From assembly GCA_964019695.1 (NCBI GenBank), contig OZ026518.1, positions 70,071,254 through 70,135,253 on the forward strand: 64,000 nt of DNA, read 5' to 3'. The DNA comes from Loripinus fragilis. Lineage: Eukaryota > Mollusca > Bivalvia > Lucinida > Lucinidae. The position numbers and the translations under genes were made by a program. Under the pieces are notes generated by a model that was not told where the DNA came from, made no database searches, and was given only the letters and a program-made list of their open reading frames with translations. Shown here piece after piece: positions 1 through 11,415 of this stretch. Numbering within the stretch: the stretch's first letter is position 1; each line of letters opens with the position of its first letter.

Positions 1-1226
1 GAATTAAGATATTATTCTTTCCTTTAAGTGAGTAACAATGGTAGTGATCACTGACTGCATGGATGTGCAGGCTGGTCTGCGCCTAGTATTTTTTTTGCAT
101 GCAGCAAAGTCAGGTTTCCTTGTGACCTGGTCCAAATTTAAGTCATTCTTTGCATGCTGGGTAAAAATTCATGCTTTTGCTGTCATTTGATGACTTATTT
201 CAAAAAATATATTTTCAAAAATTCTTTCAGGAACACTATCAGAGTATCAAATAGTTTGGATCCAGATCAGGACCGACATTTTGCCGGTCCTGATCTTGGC
301 CCAAACTGTTTGCAAAAGTTATTAACAGATCACAAAAATCGCTGCTAGCACTTACTTGGAAAGAGTTAAAGCATATAGAACCAATAATTAGTACAGGACT
401 GCAGCAGTTTTTTAGACAATTTTTTAGATAATTTTCTAGATTTTGAGAAAAGTAGAGGATCATAAGGTCCTGAAGCTGTCACCTGATACTGAGTAAATAG
501 AGGATCTTACATGAGTGCTAATGTTTTATTGAATTTATTAAACGAGTTGGGAAGAAGTGATAAAATGCGAAGCTTGCAGAGCATTTTATTACTTTTTCGC
601 AATGAGTAATCAAACTTGAAAAAGAGTTTGATGAAAGCCATCCATACATGAAATTTGGTAGAAATCTGATGACTAAGTTAGAGCGACCACGGACAGACGG
701 ACAAGCCGAAAGTGATAGAGCTCTGCCAACTTTTGTAATAGCATAATCCCTTGAATACCTGCGTCAGAAATGGCTGGCACTTAACTGAAATTGATGAGTT
801 CAGTTTGTTTTGTCATAAATTGCGATATTTGTCTGCACATTTACATGAAAAATGGCTTCCTTGTAGCATAAAATGGCTTTTACTCTCTTTTCTGTAGTCA
901 TGCACTATATGACAATCGTTGTCTGTTTTTCTTTTAAGTGAAACATTGAGCAAACGATTTGTAGGATAAAAATTACTGCAAATGTAATCATTCAAATTCC
1001 ATGTGCAGTTTTAGTTTTTAGCATGTCCTACTTTGCGCATGGAGTTTTGCTGAGTACAATGTATCTGATTAATCACCATGGCAATCGAGGTAATATAGTA
1101 CTCAAGACTATGTGTACATGAGTTTAGGCTTTCATAAAAATATTTTCCATATTAGCATTTTTATCCCAGTTTTAAAAAAGTGTTTAAAACTTTTGGCAGG
1201 TTATAATATTAACTAAGCTGTCATAC
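1..1226 (-). other. WDR83 intron 1 coding side (window edge)
   Basis: No exon seen. Holds a dispersed repeat at about 155-355 and a short element end at 700-716 (GACGGAC-type). The rest shows nothing recognisable. Confidence 0.5.
155..355 (+). repeat. dispersed repeat R1 with internal GGACC palindrome
   Basis: The same sequence order recurs at about 25690-25890 in MAGOH intron 3: TTCATGCTTTTG, AACACTAT, GGATCCAGATCAGGACC or its variant, then GGTCCTGATC and GCTGCTAGCA. The core around 262-300 is a palindrome (CAGATCAGGACC / GGTCCTGATCTTGG). Family unnamed. Confidence 0.6.
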
Positions 1227-1305
1227 CATTGAATCTAACGGCTCTGACAGCGCCTTGCTTGCAATTTTCTGTCTTTATCAACTTCAATGGTAAATCTTCG
1301 TTCAT
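1227..1305 (-). CDS. WDR83: WDR83 (MORG1) first coding exon, partial gene
   Basis: Reading leftward from an ATG at 1305, 26 codons plus one base run to a GT donor at 1226-1225. The encoded N-terminus starts MNEDLPLKLIK and ends QGAVRAVRFN; the GAVRAVRFN block followed by a phase-1 intron is the start of the first WD40 blade of WDR83/MORG1, whose family continues with V-D-G-N-Y. WDR83 is a WD40 propeller that scaffolds MAPK and HIF-prolyl-hydroxylase interactions and is also found in spliceosomal C complexes (family knowledge). The ATG sits in a good context (GCC before it). The reading frame stays open upstream to a splice acceptor at 1391-1392, so the ATG choice rests on similarity of N-terminal length to known WDR83. 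No further WDR83 exon is visible at 1-1226, so the rest of the gene lies to the left of the window. Confidence 0.85.
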
Positions 1306-1390
1306 GGCCAAAGAAAATGCATAGATTTGCTGTAGGTAATTTGGTGTCCAAGCAGCAATTGTACTGTTATCTTTCTGAAGTCTTATTTGC
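1306..1390 (-). other. WDR83: WDR83 5' UTR part of first coding exon
   Basis: On the minus strand a pyrimidine-rich tract ending TTTCAG (AG at 1392-1391) precedes this stretch, so the first coding exon probably begins at 1390 and carries 85 nt of leader. This implies at least one upstream non-coding exon between here and MAGOH; I could not place it. The leader is open in the ATG frame. Confidence 0.55.
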
Positions 1391-1719
1391 CTGAAACAGA
1401 AATAAATTTGGACTTTTAGAAATAATCATAAAGATTGTAAATGCTCTAAAAAATCTTTTTTGTTCTCAAAAAATGTTGGTTATCGGAGCTGAAATTCACA
1501 AAATGCTTGTCAGAATAGCAAACAGGGAAGACCCTGATCAGACGGCTTCTTCAGAAACATTCTGATCTAAATCTGCACTGAATGTCTAGGCCTTTTGGCA
1601 GGCAACTGCATGTAGTGTTTGAAATTTGCGAGCCTTTATCCTAATTTTTGCTTCCCTCCATCTATCTGACTGACCCATAAAAATGAACCTTACCACAAAA
1701 ATGCATTCATCAATTGGCA

Positions 1720-1870
1720 TTCATGAATCAAGAAAGTTTTGTCAGAGGGGGTCCAACTTTGACAAGGGTTTTTCCCCCTTTTTTATTAGAGTGGAGAGAT
1801 GATCCTAGCAAATACCACTATAAGCAGGCCATAATCGGCCCGCCAGCAGAACACCATTTAAATGTACTTA
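1720..1870 (+). repeat. partial copy of the GGATCCAGAAAGTTTTGTCAG MITE family
   Basis: Shares the AGAAAGTTTTGTCAGAGGGG start, the GTCCAACTTTGAC block and the GCCCGCCAGC...CCATTTAAATG block with copies at 25102-25402, 56552-56893 and 59918-60217. The right end is missing here. Confidence 0.6.
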
Positions 1871-2208
1871 TAAAATAACTTATATCAGGCCTCTTGATAA
1901 GGAGGCCTAATAAAAAATAAATTTTCCATAGGTTTAGATACAAAAGGCTGGCACAAAATACCACAAGCCACTCCAAAACACAAATAACTCATATCAAACA
2001 GAATTGAAATAATTTTTTAGACCCAAATTAAGTAATATATTAATTAAGTAAAATATTCCAGGGTTAAGCAGACAAAAAACATATTCCAGATCAGTGTGCA
2101 TGATGTGATGAATATAACTTAATGCACAAATAATGGAAAACTTAGTAATTGTGCGATTCCAATAACTTAAGAAATAACTAGAGCAGAAGTCGATGGTACA
2201 CCATCGCA

Positions 2209-3305
2209 AATACCCGCTTTTTGACCTATAACCTTTACCTTGGGGTCAAGGTCACACAAAATGTAGCTCAGTACCTTCAACATAATAAGACATATGCACC
2301 TGTAAAGTTTGAAGTTGCTATGTCCAATGGTTAAGGAGAAGAAGTATTTACAAAAAATACACTATATGACCTTGACCTATGGGTGAAGGTCAGACTAAAT
2401 GTTGTCTAGTGCCCTCCAAATCATATGACCTTTTCACCTGCAAAATTTGAAATTGCTACGTCCAACAGTTTAGGAGAAGATGCATTTACAAGAAAGTACT
2501 TTATTTGACCTTGACCTTCAGGTCAAGGTCACACTAAATGTTGCCCAGTGCCGTCTACATCATGTGACCTATGCACCTACAGAGTTTGAAGTTACTACGT
2601 CAAAAGCTGTAGGAGGAGAAGCATTTACAAGAAATTCAATATTTGACCTTGACCTTGGGGTCAAGGTCACACAAAATGTTGCCCAGTACCCTCTACATCA
2701 TGTGAACCATCCAGCTACAAAGTTTGAAGTTGCTAGGTCTAACCGTTTAGGAGGAGATACATTTACAAGAAAATTCAATATTTGACCTTTGACCTTGACC
2801 TTGGGGTCAAGGTCACACAAAATGTTGCCCAGTACCCTCTACATCATGTGACCTTTTCAGCTACAAAGTTTGAAGTTGCTACGTCAAAAGGTTAAGGAGG
2901 AGATGCATTTACATGAAAATTCAATATTTGACCTTTGACCTTGACCTTGGGGTCAAGGTCACACAAAATGTTGCCCAGTACCCTCTACACCATGTGACCT
3001 ATTCAGCTACAAAGTTTGAAGTTGCTACGTCTAGCCGTTTAGGAGGAGATACATTTACAAGAAAATACAACATTTGACCTTTGACCTTGACCTTGGGGTC
3101 AAGGTCACACAAAATGTTGCCCAGTACCCTCTACATCATGTGACCTATTCAACTACAAAGTTTAAAGTTGCTACCTCTAACGGTTTAGAAGGAGATACAT
3201 TTACAAGAAACGTGACGGACGGACGTACGCACGGACGGACAGACGGACCGACTTTGACACGAAATTAATATACCCTTTTTTTCTAAAGAAAAAAGCGGGT
3301 ATAAA
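2209..3305 (+). mobile_element. tandem-core element, seven ~145 bp units, GCGGGTAT ends
   Basis: Starts ATACCCGCTTTTTGACC and ends AAAAAAGCGGGTAT, so the ends are inverted. Seven direct units start near 2222, 2368, 2507, 2643, 2784, 2932 and 3077, each with TTGACCTTGACC, GGGGTCAAGGTCACAC and TTTGAAGTTGCTA blocks. A GACGGACG-type simple repeat (3212-3248) follows. The architecture resembles the bivalve 'pearl' elements and Helentron-associated elements (family knowledge). Short open frames inside are repeat units, not genes. Confidence 0.75.
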
Positions 3306-3330
3306 AACACCATTTTTCTTGATCAGCTAT

Positions 3331-3392
3331 AATACCCCTATTCCACAAAGGCCACGACTCGCCCGAATCGCCATGAATTGATTTTTTTTATT

Positions 3393-3438
<46 letters not shown>

Positions 3439-4362
3439 TTCATGAGGTTGACATTAAAAAACTTTCTCCAATCTTGATGTTCTATGAGTCAGTCCCCATT
3501 TAGATACGATGTTGTTACAAATATTCGGGGGAATCGGCTCAATTTGGCTGGAATCACGCAAGAATTCATTACGATTAGCAAAATAACATAAGAACATGCT
3601 ACACAAAAGTTAAGGAATCAATTACGAGTCAGTTAAGAATATGCCAAATGCAGCACAAATTGGGCACAAATTAACAGAAATCTGTGACGATTCACCACGA
3701 ATCGCCAAATTTTCTCTCACGACAGTTATAAAAAAGGCCCATACATGCTTCAGGGAATCAGTTCCAAAATGAATGTTCCTTGTAAAGCAGCAGTAGAGTT
3801 GATCCTGCAACTTGAGTGTTGAAAATGGCTTCTTATATAGCTAGAAGAAAACAACTAAGTTTAAGTCGAGAGGACCTGACCCATACTCTTTGACTTGGAA
3901 AAATATGGCAGTTCGCCAATGGCAAAATCACCAGCTAGGAGCTACTGACTGATCCTGATTGTGCTCCAGAATCTGCCAAATCTGTTTCAACTCCTAGGAC
4001 TGCTCACATGCATGTGACGGGGTAATCAATCTTATGGAAAATCTCTTCCTTGGTTTTATTGCTTGGCTTAATCTCCCGATTCCCCATGAATGAGCTAAGA
4101 GTAGCTACGAATGCCCAAAAACGCCTCTGAATCAATTACCATTCAGTTACAATGTCCAAGAATACCTTAGGAATTTAGTACGAATCACGCACAATTTTTC
4201 GAATCAAGGAATTCGTGGCCAAAGTTTTGAACAGTTCAAAACTTTTGAGCCGAATTCCCGATAGAATAGTTAAGATCTTCACGAACTGAGTACGAAATTC
4301 AGCCAAGAATCCAAATATTTGTCAATTTGTGGGATTCGGAGCCTGTGTGGAATAGGGGTATA
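3331..4362. mobile_element. ~1 kb MITE-like element, TIR CCCCTATTCCACA, TA target
   Basis: Left end TACCCCTATTCCACAAAGGC and right end GCCTGTGTGGAATAGGGGTA are inverted over about 16 bp and flanked by TA, suggesting a TA target-site duplication as in Tc1/mariner-type elements. The interior carries many GAATC/CACGAAT motifs and an uninterrupted 44-base G run at 3394-3437. No transposase frame is visible, so it is non-autonomous. Confidence 0.65.
3394..3437 (+). repeat. poly-G tract of 44 bases
   Basis: Homopolymer G run within the TA-flanked MITE. It is a potential G-quadruplex; the true length is uncertain because sequencing across such runs is unreliable. Confidence 0.85.
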
Positions 4363-4985
4363 TAACACTTAATTCATATATTGAACATGGCAAAAGAAAT
4401 TTATCATCCGCATATTCCATCTCATAGTGCAGCTTCTATTAATCATTTATTGTCTTAAAACTGAAAGTGAAGCTAAAACTTGTTTTCTTAAAACCTCTTT
4501 AAAATGGTATCATCCAGGTTTTAAATTTTATTTTTGTATGATAATTGCCATATAACATTAATATTCTCTTTATTGTCTATAGTTAGCTATTTTTAAAATA
4601 ACTGCATCGAACAGTACAAAAAGGTCAACTAAATCTCATATCACGAAAAAACAACAACGTTATTTTCTTTTTAAATATTTAAGATGAAAATTTTTTTACC
4701 ATGCACTTTTTTTCATTATTTGTGCATAAAGTAATATACATGTACATCACATCACATCATGCACACTGATATGGAATATGTTTGAGGTAGGATCTGGCAG
4801 ACAAAAAAAAAATTGTCTGCTTAACCCTGAAATATAATCATACTTAATTTGCCTTTTGGGTTTAAAAACTTATTTAACAACTGCTTGATAGGAGTTATTT
4901 GTGTTTTGGAGTGGTTTGTGGTGTGGTTTGCGGTAGTTTGTGATGGTTTGTGGTATTTAGTGCCGACCGATAAATGTAAACAAAA

Positions 4986-5300
4986 TATTTGAGCATAAAA
5001 TTGTAAATATATTCTTACCCATCAGTTTTAGCATAAGTTTTGGGTGCTCAAAAGAACAATCTCATTGAGAGTTTTTTTTAGTACCCCCATCATATGTTTT
5101 GGTTTTGAAATAAGAAAATTAATTTTATGTTACACACTCTTAACTAAAGACCTCATTTTCTTAATTTCTCAACCCAAAAATATGATGTGGGTACATTTGT
5201 ATTCAAAAGAATTGTCTCAATCATATGGGATCCATGGATCTATTGAGAACAAAAACAAATATTAAAACTGACAATTTTATGCTCAAAATTTTTAATTATA
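4986..5300. repeat. two copies of fold-back repeat family F1
   Basis: One forward copy (GCATAAAATTGTAAATAT, TTACCCATCAGTTTTA, GGTGCTCAAAAGAAC) is followed by a reverse copy (TTTCTCAACC..., TTTTATGCTCAAAATTT). Other F1 copies are at 23515-23690, 28765-28812 plus 30033-30165, 33425-33565, 42295-42420 and 48935-49135. The F1 centre is GAACCGTCTCA...TGAGACGGTTC. Confidence 0.6.
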
Positions 5301-6670
5301 TAAATCTGGACCAACGTTGCATATTAAGGCCAAATAAAAAAATAAATGTGTTTCAGGTAATGGGCCTGAAAATTTTAGGTAGCGTAGGCAAACATATATT
5401 TTTTTAATTATTTTTGTTTCTGGAACAAAATACAATTTTGTGCTTTTTGAAAGGCAATTTGCCTTTCAAAATGCATAAAATTGTATATTTTTTTTCCAGG
5501 TAGCCTAAAAAAAATTCTATGTCTCACAAGTTAATTTAGGTATGGTCGGGTTACCCTAAACACAGGTATTTTTTTTATTTGGCCTAATTTAACCATCTCC
5601 TTTCTACACCACACAGTGATTTTGTTACCTATGCATCCTGCATCTCCTACACATAATTTTGTCTCAGGGATACAAAGCTTTTATTTCAGCAAGTCCCAGG
5701 ATGTAACATTAAAAATAGTGTTCTGGACTCAAAGGTTTGCACACACGAAAACATATGACTAATGTCCGCTGTATCTTACTTTCTTCGTGCACCCATTTAT
5801 TGATTAATTTGCCAGTGTACTGGATAGAGTGCAAATTGTTTATACAGCCAGGACTCATTATTTCACTGACGTTTTATTTATACATGTATAGTATTTAGCG
5901 CATATGTAGCTCACATAATCCATGCAGATATGTCTGTCAGTTCTTGCATTGTTCAAGCAATTTGAGCCTTCACCATTTGCAAATATTTACCGCCAGTTAA
6001 GACGATTGTCGTCTACTCACCACTTATCACTCTTTTTTTACAGATATAAGCCCTTATGAGACACCACATAATGGGGCATCTGGAATGGGAATGCACTATT
6101 TGCATATGTCCCATAAAGTCATCACCAAAGCTAATTGTTTCATACCCATTACCTCGCCCAATATGCACGCAAAATGAGAATGAAATATTGAAAAATGAGA
6201 TTGTAGTATAATAGGGTTGAGTAGTTTGGGGAGTTCCTGCATATGTGCAATGAAACAATCCAGCCTCCTCGACTCCTGAAAAAATGACACAATGTTTCGA
6301 TTTGGGGCCGAGTTTGTCAGCGGCCGAGATGTCCCGGAATAATGTTGTTCTGTCATACCGCGATTTCTAAAGCTACCACGAAAACTGGAACATCTAGCAT
6401 ATCCAATTTTTTTGCTACATGATCAGAATCTATAGAGCGCTGAGATTACCATTAGGTTGACAACAACGCTTAGATTATGTGCAATGTTATAATGAGTACG
6501 GCTTGAGCACAATTATTCCATTCTACTCAGTCATTCTTCTGTTGTGTGAATTTTGTCAAAATACAGGATCTATTAGTACGACAATCGTGACAACAGTGTT
6601 AACAGTCGTGTTATGAGCCTCCATAAAAAAACGTTCAAAAGTCAACACGTCCCAGCAAAACGTAGACTAT
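5301..6670. other. intergenic, nothing recognised
   Basis: AT-rich with short A/T runs and no supported exon. Overlapping open frames at 6013-6356 (minus) show no domain and are not supported. Confidence 0.4.
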
Positions 6671-6671
6671 T

Positions 6672-7746
6672 TGGGCCTCGCCGCGAGAAAACCTGTCTTC
6701 GGTGTTTCCGACAAAGCGAGTTTCAAACCAGTCTCATCAGCTACAGAGACTAGCTAGAAAATTGAAATTTCATCTGTAGCAAGTTTACATATGTTGTTGT
6801 TGTTGTATCAGGGATCCAGCCTGAGAAGGCTCAACTCCCAAGGCCTGGGAGAGGCCCGCCACGCTAGCATCTGACACCCGAGACCATTGTACGGTCAGAA
6901 AACTTCCAAAAACTAGTGGGGTTTAATGTGAGTTTCAAAACCGTACACTGGACATGAATAGGTCATGCCAGCGTAACGGCCGGAGTCTGTTTTTACCTTG
7001 TGGAAAGGAGCCGGAGTGCTCGGAGAAAAGAACCACGCCGAGCTTGCTTGGAACAGACAAACCGGAACAAGCCGCTTTGAAGCTGGAGGGGTACACTGCA
7101 TCATCAGCCTGACTAAACTTACACAGAAGCCTCAGCGTATGCGTCATAGAACAACACTGTTCTCAGCAAGAACCCCAAATGTCGCACATGCTCGGAAAAC
7201 CCCCCACCCACTAAAGAAAGAAAGAAAAGTCTGAAAATTTATTACATTCAAATAAAGCGCCAAGATGTAGAGAAACCACTTCTTTTACAATAATGTAACG
7301 CTCAGGTTACTAGATTGGATGCCAGTCGCAGATAAAAACATAAAATAGACAGCCAGGCACTAAAGCCAGATGTTGGAACATTCGACAACAACATGGCGGC
7401 TGGCCCAGCTGGCTTCACAAAATATTTTTCGCTAAGGCATTTGACAAAAATACGGATATAATTATCCTTCCTAATAAGAAGCAGATTACAGATAACATCT
7501 AAAGCGCATATCCCATTAAAACCAGTAAAAGTGAATAAAATATAAGCCCCATTTTACTGATAATTTAGAATTTTGAAGAGCAAGAAAAAACACGTCCGAA
7601 CAGTACGACAATCCAGCGGCAGCAGCTTGGTATTTTCCAAAAAGCGAATAACAAATGCGCTGATCAGACTGCGCGGATGAGCAGGCTGGTCTTCGCCTGT
7701 GTTGTTAGCAAACCCCTGAAGACAAGTTTTCTCACGTCGAGGCCCA
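6672..7746. mobile_element. TGGGCCTCG-TIR MITE split by a nested ~0.8 kb insertion
   Basis: The left end TGGGCCTCGCCGCGAGAAAA and the right end TTTTCTCACGTCGAGGCCCA are imperfect inverted repeats. Related elements at 27972-28215 and 57172-57449 are about 250-280 bp, so here extra sequence (about 6795-7630) has entered after GTAGCAAGTTTACATATG. The nested part is GC-richer than its surroundings. The small open frames on both strands at 6913-7234 are not recognisable. Confidence 0.65.
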
Positions 7747-8159
7747 TTTGATATAGACGTCTGCTAGAAATAAAAACAATCCTTTAGAAGCTATTCATTG
7801 GCTGAATTTATGTCTAGAAATATTACTGAACTACATATCCAGGAATCTCATAACTCCGTTTACCTTCAGGTTTAATTGGCTAACAGCTGTGAATCACACA
7901 CATCCACACTTACTTTAACAAGAATAGTTAAAAGATTAATGTATGAGTAACAAAAATCAGAAAATATTCAGTTTCATGATTTTGATTTGTTTACATACTG
8001 GCCTGTTAAATACAGGTCATCAGGAAGTGCAACTGAAGTCATCACTATCCCATAATGTGACTCCATTCACCTGAAAGCCGAGGTATCCCAAAGTCTGCTA
8101 CAGTCTTCATGGTTCAGTCTTAGTCTTACACTTGTAAGTCCGTGGTGTAAAACTTTCAA

Positions 8160-8690
8160 AAGTAAGTGAGAAAGTAAGGAAAAAGCAGAAAATGCCACAA
8201 ACACACACTGCAGTCCAACCAACGGCACATTGAGGAAAAGACACAGAACACCAACAGTCACACAACATAGAGAAGACCATTAAAAGCAGCCAGCTCTCTC
8301 TTCCTCAGCGAGGTGACTGAAAAACTAGAACGGCCAAACAAGAAAGCAAATGGGTATGATCAGGATATACCACAATCACACACTGCAGACCAGCCCACGG
8401 CACCGTGAGGAAGTGCCACAGAACACTAACAGTCACATTAGGAAGACAGTTAAAGTAAAGCAACCAGCTCTCTCTTCCAAATCAAGGTGATTGCAACACT
8501 AGAATGACATAAAGTACTGAATAATATAACTAGCACCAAACACAGAACCCCCGCAAACAATGGGAGCAACAATAAACAATCAATCAACAACAACAGAACC
8601 GCCACCTTAGAACAAACAATGGAAGCGACAATAAACAATGAACCAACAACAATCATCCATCACAGCTTTGGGTGAGATGTCTGAGTGATT
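8160..8690 (+). repeat. repeat family F2 (CCAGCTCTCTCTTCC), two partial copies
   Basis: Blocks AGTAAGTGAG, GTATGATCAGGA, CACACTGCAGAC, AGCAACCAGCTCTCTCTTCC and CAACAACAGAACC recur at 11215-11290, 13285-13450, 14175-14240, 39580-39730, 41585-41650 and in the second duplicate, and in reverse at 9590-9830. Nature unknown. Confidence 0.55.
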
Positions 8691-8699
8691 TTGCAAGGC

Positions 8700-9584
8700 A
8701 GGATCAATTCTATAGTAGACAAATGGGGATCTCTACTACACGGAGGTACTGTGTACCATTGGTCCATTGGTGCGCATGCGCTTTCCAGGCAATCCTGTAT
8801 ATTCTATTATAAAAAGGGTATATAGAATCTACTCTGGACGACACTGGGATTCATGCGGCTCTGGCAGCATGAAATGTGCTAAAGGCATAACTGTGCAATC
8901 AACGTGTCCAAATATATCATCACATGCATATGTTCTAAACCACCAGCCAGAACCAGTCAATATAAACAAATAATCATTAACCGGTTTTACACGCAGATAC
9001 ATAAGCAGATATGCATGTACCAAAAACGCAAGCCTGCCCTTACTGTATAATGATTCGTCCAGTTGGAGTGTTTTCTATCTTTAATTCTCAAAGTATGCAG
9101 ATTCAAAGAACTGTATCAGTAAACAATGTAGGGAACATCTTTGTTGGTGCTTGGTACACAAACCTAGTGAATTCTATGCTCTGCTAGTTAATGTGGTAGA
9201 TTTTGAAATGTTTGACTTAATGTGTAGATTGAAGGAGCGCTTTGAAATAAGGGCTGATCATCAAAGCCCTGAAGTGATTTTGAAAATAGCCAAATATCAG
9301 TACTGGCTACAAACACTATCATATGCCACTTAGGAAATGTATAATTTGTACCAACTAACCAAATTGCATAAAACGATATCCAGTTACAAAGCAGCATCTT
9401 AATTCACAAGAGGGATACTCACGTGACCTCGAACAATACAGGTAAGCCTTTTTTTTTGAAACCCGTTCATATCTCGCCGTAATTTTAGACAAATGACTTC
9501 ACTATAGTTTTCATTGTTTCGCTGCAGTTGCCGCCCAGTGGCATTGACCGCTGTCCGTACAAAGGCGGTGGCTCTGTTGCTATG
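8700..9584. other. intergenic, nothing recognised
   Basis: No supported exon. A TATAAAAAGGGTATATAG stretch near 8809 looks TATA-like, but no transcript can be argued. Confidence 0.35.
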
Positions 9585-9840
9585 AAGTCATTGTTTAATG
9601 TTTATTGTTGCTTCCATTGCTTGTAGTATCTTAGTGTCCTTGTTTAGTTATGCAGTACTTTGTGTCCTTTGCAATCATCGCGCTTTAGAAGAGAGCTGGT
9701 TGCTTGACTTTTATTATCTTCTGGGTGTTGCTGTTATTGTTCTTTGCCTCTTCCTCATAGTGTGGTGGGTTGGTCTGTGCTGTGTGATTGGGACATTTCT
9801 GTGTCATTCTCACTTGCTTTTTAATATTGCCTCAGGCAAA
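9585..9840 (-). repeat. repeat family F2, reverse copy
   Basis: Reverse-complement counterpart of 8330-8660 (TTTATTGTTGCTTCCATTG, GAGAGCTGGTTGC, GTGCTGTGTGATTG). A hydrophobic 140-codon open frame on plus here is simply the repeat read through. Confidence 0.5.
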
Positions 9841-10339
9841 TGCACAAACACGGAAAGATTCTGCTGGACAATGCTAACATTTGTAAACAAATTCAAAAGA
9901 TACTGTAATACAGCAGCGGTTCTCCAGGGACATAGCCCATTAATTATAAGCCTCTACCAAGGAAATATAACTATAAAAAGGATTCTTCTTTTTCCGTATA
10001 AAGGACCAGGATCAAGTTGAACGTAATTGGTCTTTCGGGACTGCGTATGGTGGTTTCAACAGCAGTTCTCCCTAAACTTGTTTATAACAAGGCTAAAACT
10101 ATGAACAATGTAGTCTTATCATTGCAGCTATGGATTTAGGCGCAGACCAGCCATCTGGATAGACTGATATGGAAATTCTCAAAGGTGCATGGTTCTGTGA
10201 TGTATCGTGCGGGTTCATTCCAATCACAGTTGGGTCGTGGGAAGAAGTGTTTTGTCACTTTCCCAAATGTGTCCTGGTCGACATCAGAATGAAGGGTGAG
10301 GTTGGCGCTGTGAAACTGGTTTAAGCCCTCCAGTAAAAT

Positions 10340-10502
10340 ATTTTTACTGACCGTTCCAAGGCTGTACTTCTCTTGTGGATCATTTATGTTTTTTTCTGTC
10401 TTGTGTTTGTTATGCCTTTGAGCACGTCTGTGCATTTGTACCTTGTGGTCACCTACTAGGAAAGGGCTGGCCTCTTGGCTCTAGTTTGTGGTGTCTCATT
10501 GT
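10340..10502. repeat. repeat family F3, left half (interrupted by TIR element)
   Basis: Matches 62203-62320 (TCTGTCTTGTGTTTG, TTGTGGTCACCT, GGAAAGGGCTG, CTCTTGGCTCT, TGGTGTCT). The sequence resumes at 15216 with GTCACTTTCCCATTGG, showing that the 10503-15215 element is an insertion. Confidence 0.7.
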
Positions 10503-11289
10503 CAGGGTGGCCAATCACGTGATACGCAATTGGTAATCTCACATTTTTGTGCATGTTTTCGCCTCGATTGAAGGTATGTCAAACGGTTTTTCGTGGTGTT
10601 TTTGATCGATTTCAGAAAAGACACTGGGTGCAGAGTACCTCAGCTTTACAGCGGATCATCCTGTCGTTGACCGATTTTAACGTAAACGTGTAGTTATTGT
10701 GAACATTCGCGCAAAGTTTGTCCAACTGACTTGGTAGGAATCACAGTTTTGTCAATATATACCCCGATGAAAGCTAATTGACTCATTTATTGAATCTAAG
10801 GTTTATTTATGCATTTTGGCCATTACCTTTAGTGAATAGAGTTAAGTTTTCTACAGATTGAGTGTAGGATTGCGATTCCTTGCATTGAAAAATCGCAACG
10901 GAAGACGATGGTAGGAATCACACGGTATGGTAGGAATCACACTTGAAATTTGCAGTAGCAAAATAGATAGGAATCACACTCCTTTGTGTAAATCGAAACT
11001 AGAGCTGGCTGAGCAGTCTACTTATGCTGTGTTTTGTTGTCCGTTATTGATATGTTCATCTATCTGTCTCTAGCATTAACTGAATATTCATGTGTAGGCC
11101 CAGAATGTTTTGTAAGAGAGTATCTGCCAACTCTTGACCTTTTATCTCTAGTGAGGAGAGAGGAAAAGCGGCCAATCATTTAACCGGCAGCAAAACGCTG
11201 TTGATGATTAGCCCAAAAATAGTAAGTGAGTATGATCAGGAAATACCACAATTACAAACTGCAGACAACCCCGTGGCACCAACACTGAA

Positions 11290-11415
11290 TCCTGTCTTTG
11301 AGATTTTTACAGGGGATCCGAACCAGTGTTGCTAAGAAATCCTTCATCTATGTAATTTTTCAGGGAGGGTGGGGTGGTCCTGACCCCCTGTCCCCCTATC
11401 TCGATCAATGCATGA
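11290..11415 (-). repeat. partial GGATCC-MITE copy
   Basis: Contains CAGGGGATCCGAACCAGTG, TGCTAAGAAATCC and GACCCCCTGTCCCC...GCATGA, as in the 25102-25402 copy; the left part is missing. Confidence 0.5.

Larger units (their letters stand above)
1945..4966. mobile_element. inverted-repeat-flanked composite element with nested insertions
   Basis: The left arm, about 1945-2135, contains GGCTGGCACAAAATACCACA, CCACTCCAAAACACAAATAA and GGGTTAAGCAGACAAAAAA. It is matched in reverse complement by a right arm at about 4700-4966 (AACCACTCC complement, TGTCTGCTTAACCCTG, TTATTTGTGTTTTGGAGTGG). The arms are about 200-250 bp and clearly diverged. Between them lie a tandem-core element (2209-3305) and a TA-flanked MITE (3331-4362). 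No transposase is seen. It could be one old DNA transposon or two separate inverted copies of a repeat. Confidence 0.5.

Noticed and set aside
2209..3305. CRISPR array
   Set aside because: Repeats are ~145 bp, directly adjacent and diverging, with no unique spacers of constant length; eukaryotic tandem-core element.
9598..10020. Hydrophobic 140-residue membrane protein
   Set aside because: Lies in a reverse copy of repeat F2; hydrophobicity comes from T-rich repeat sequence.
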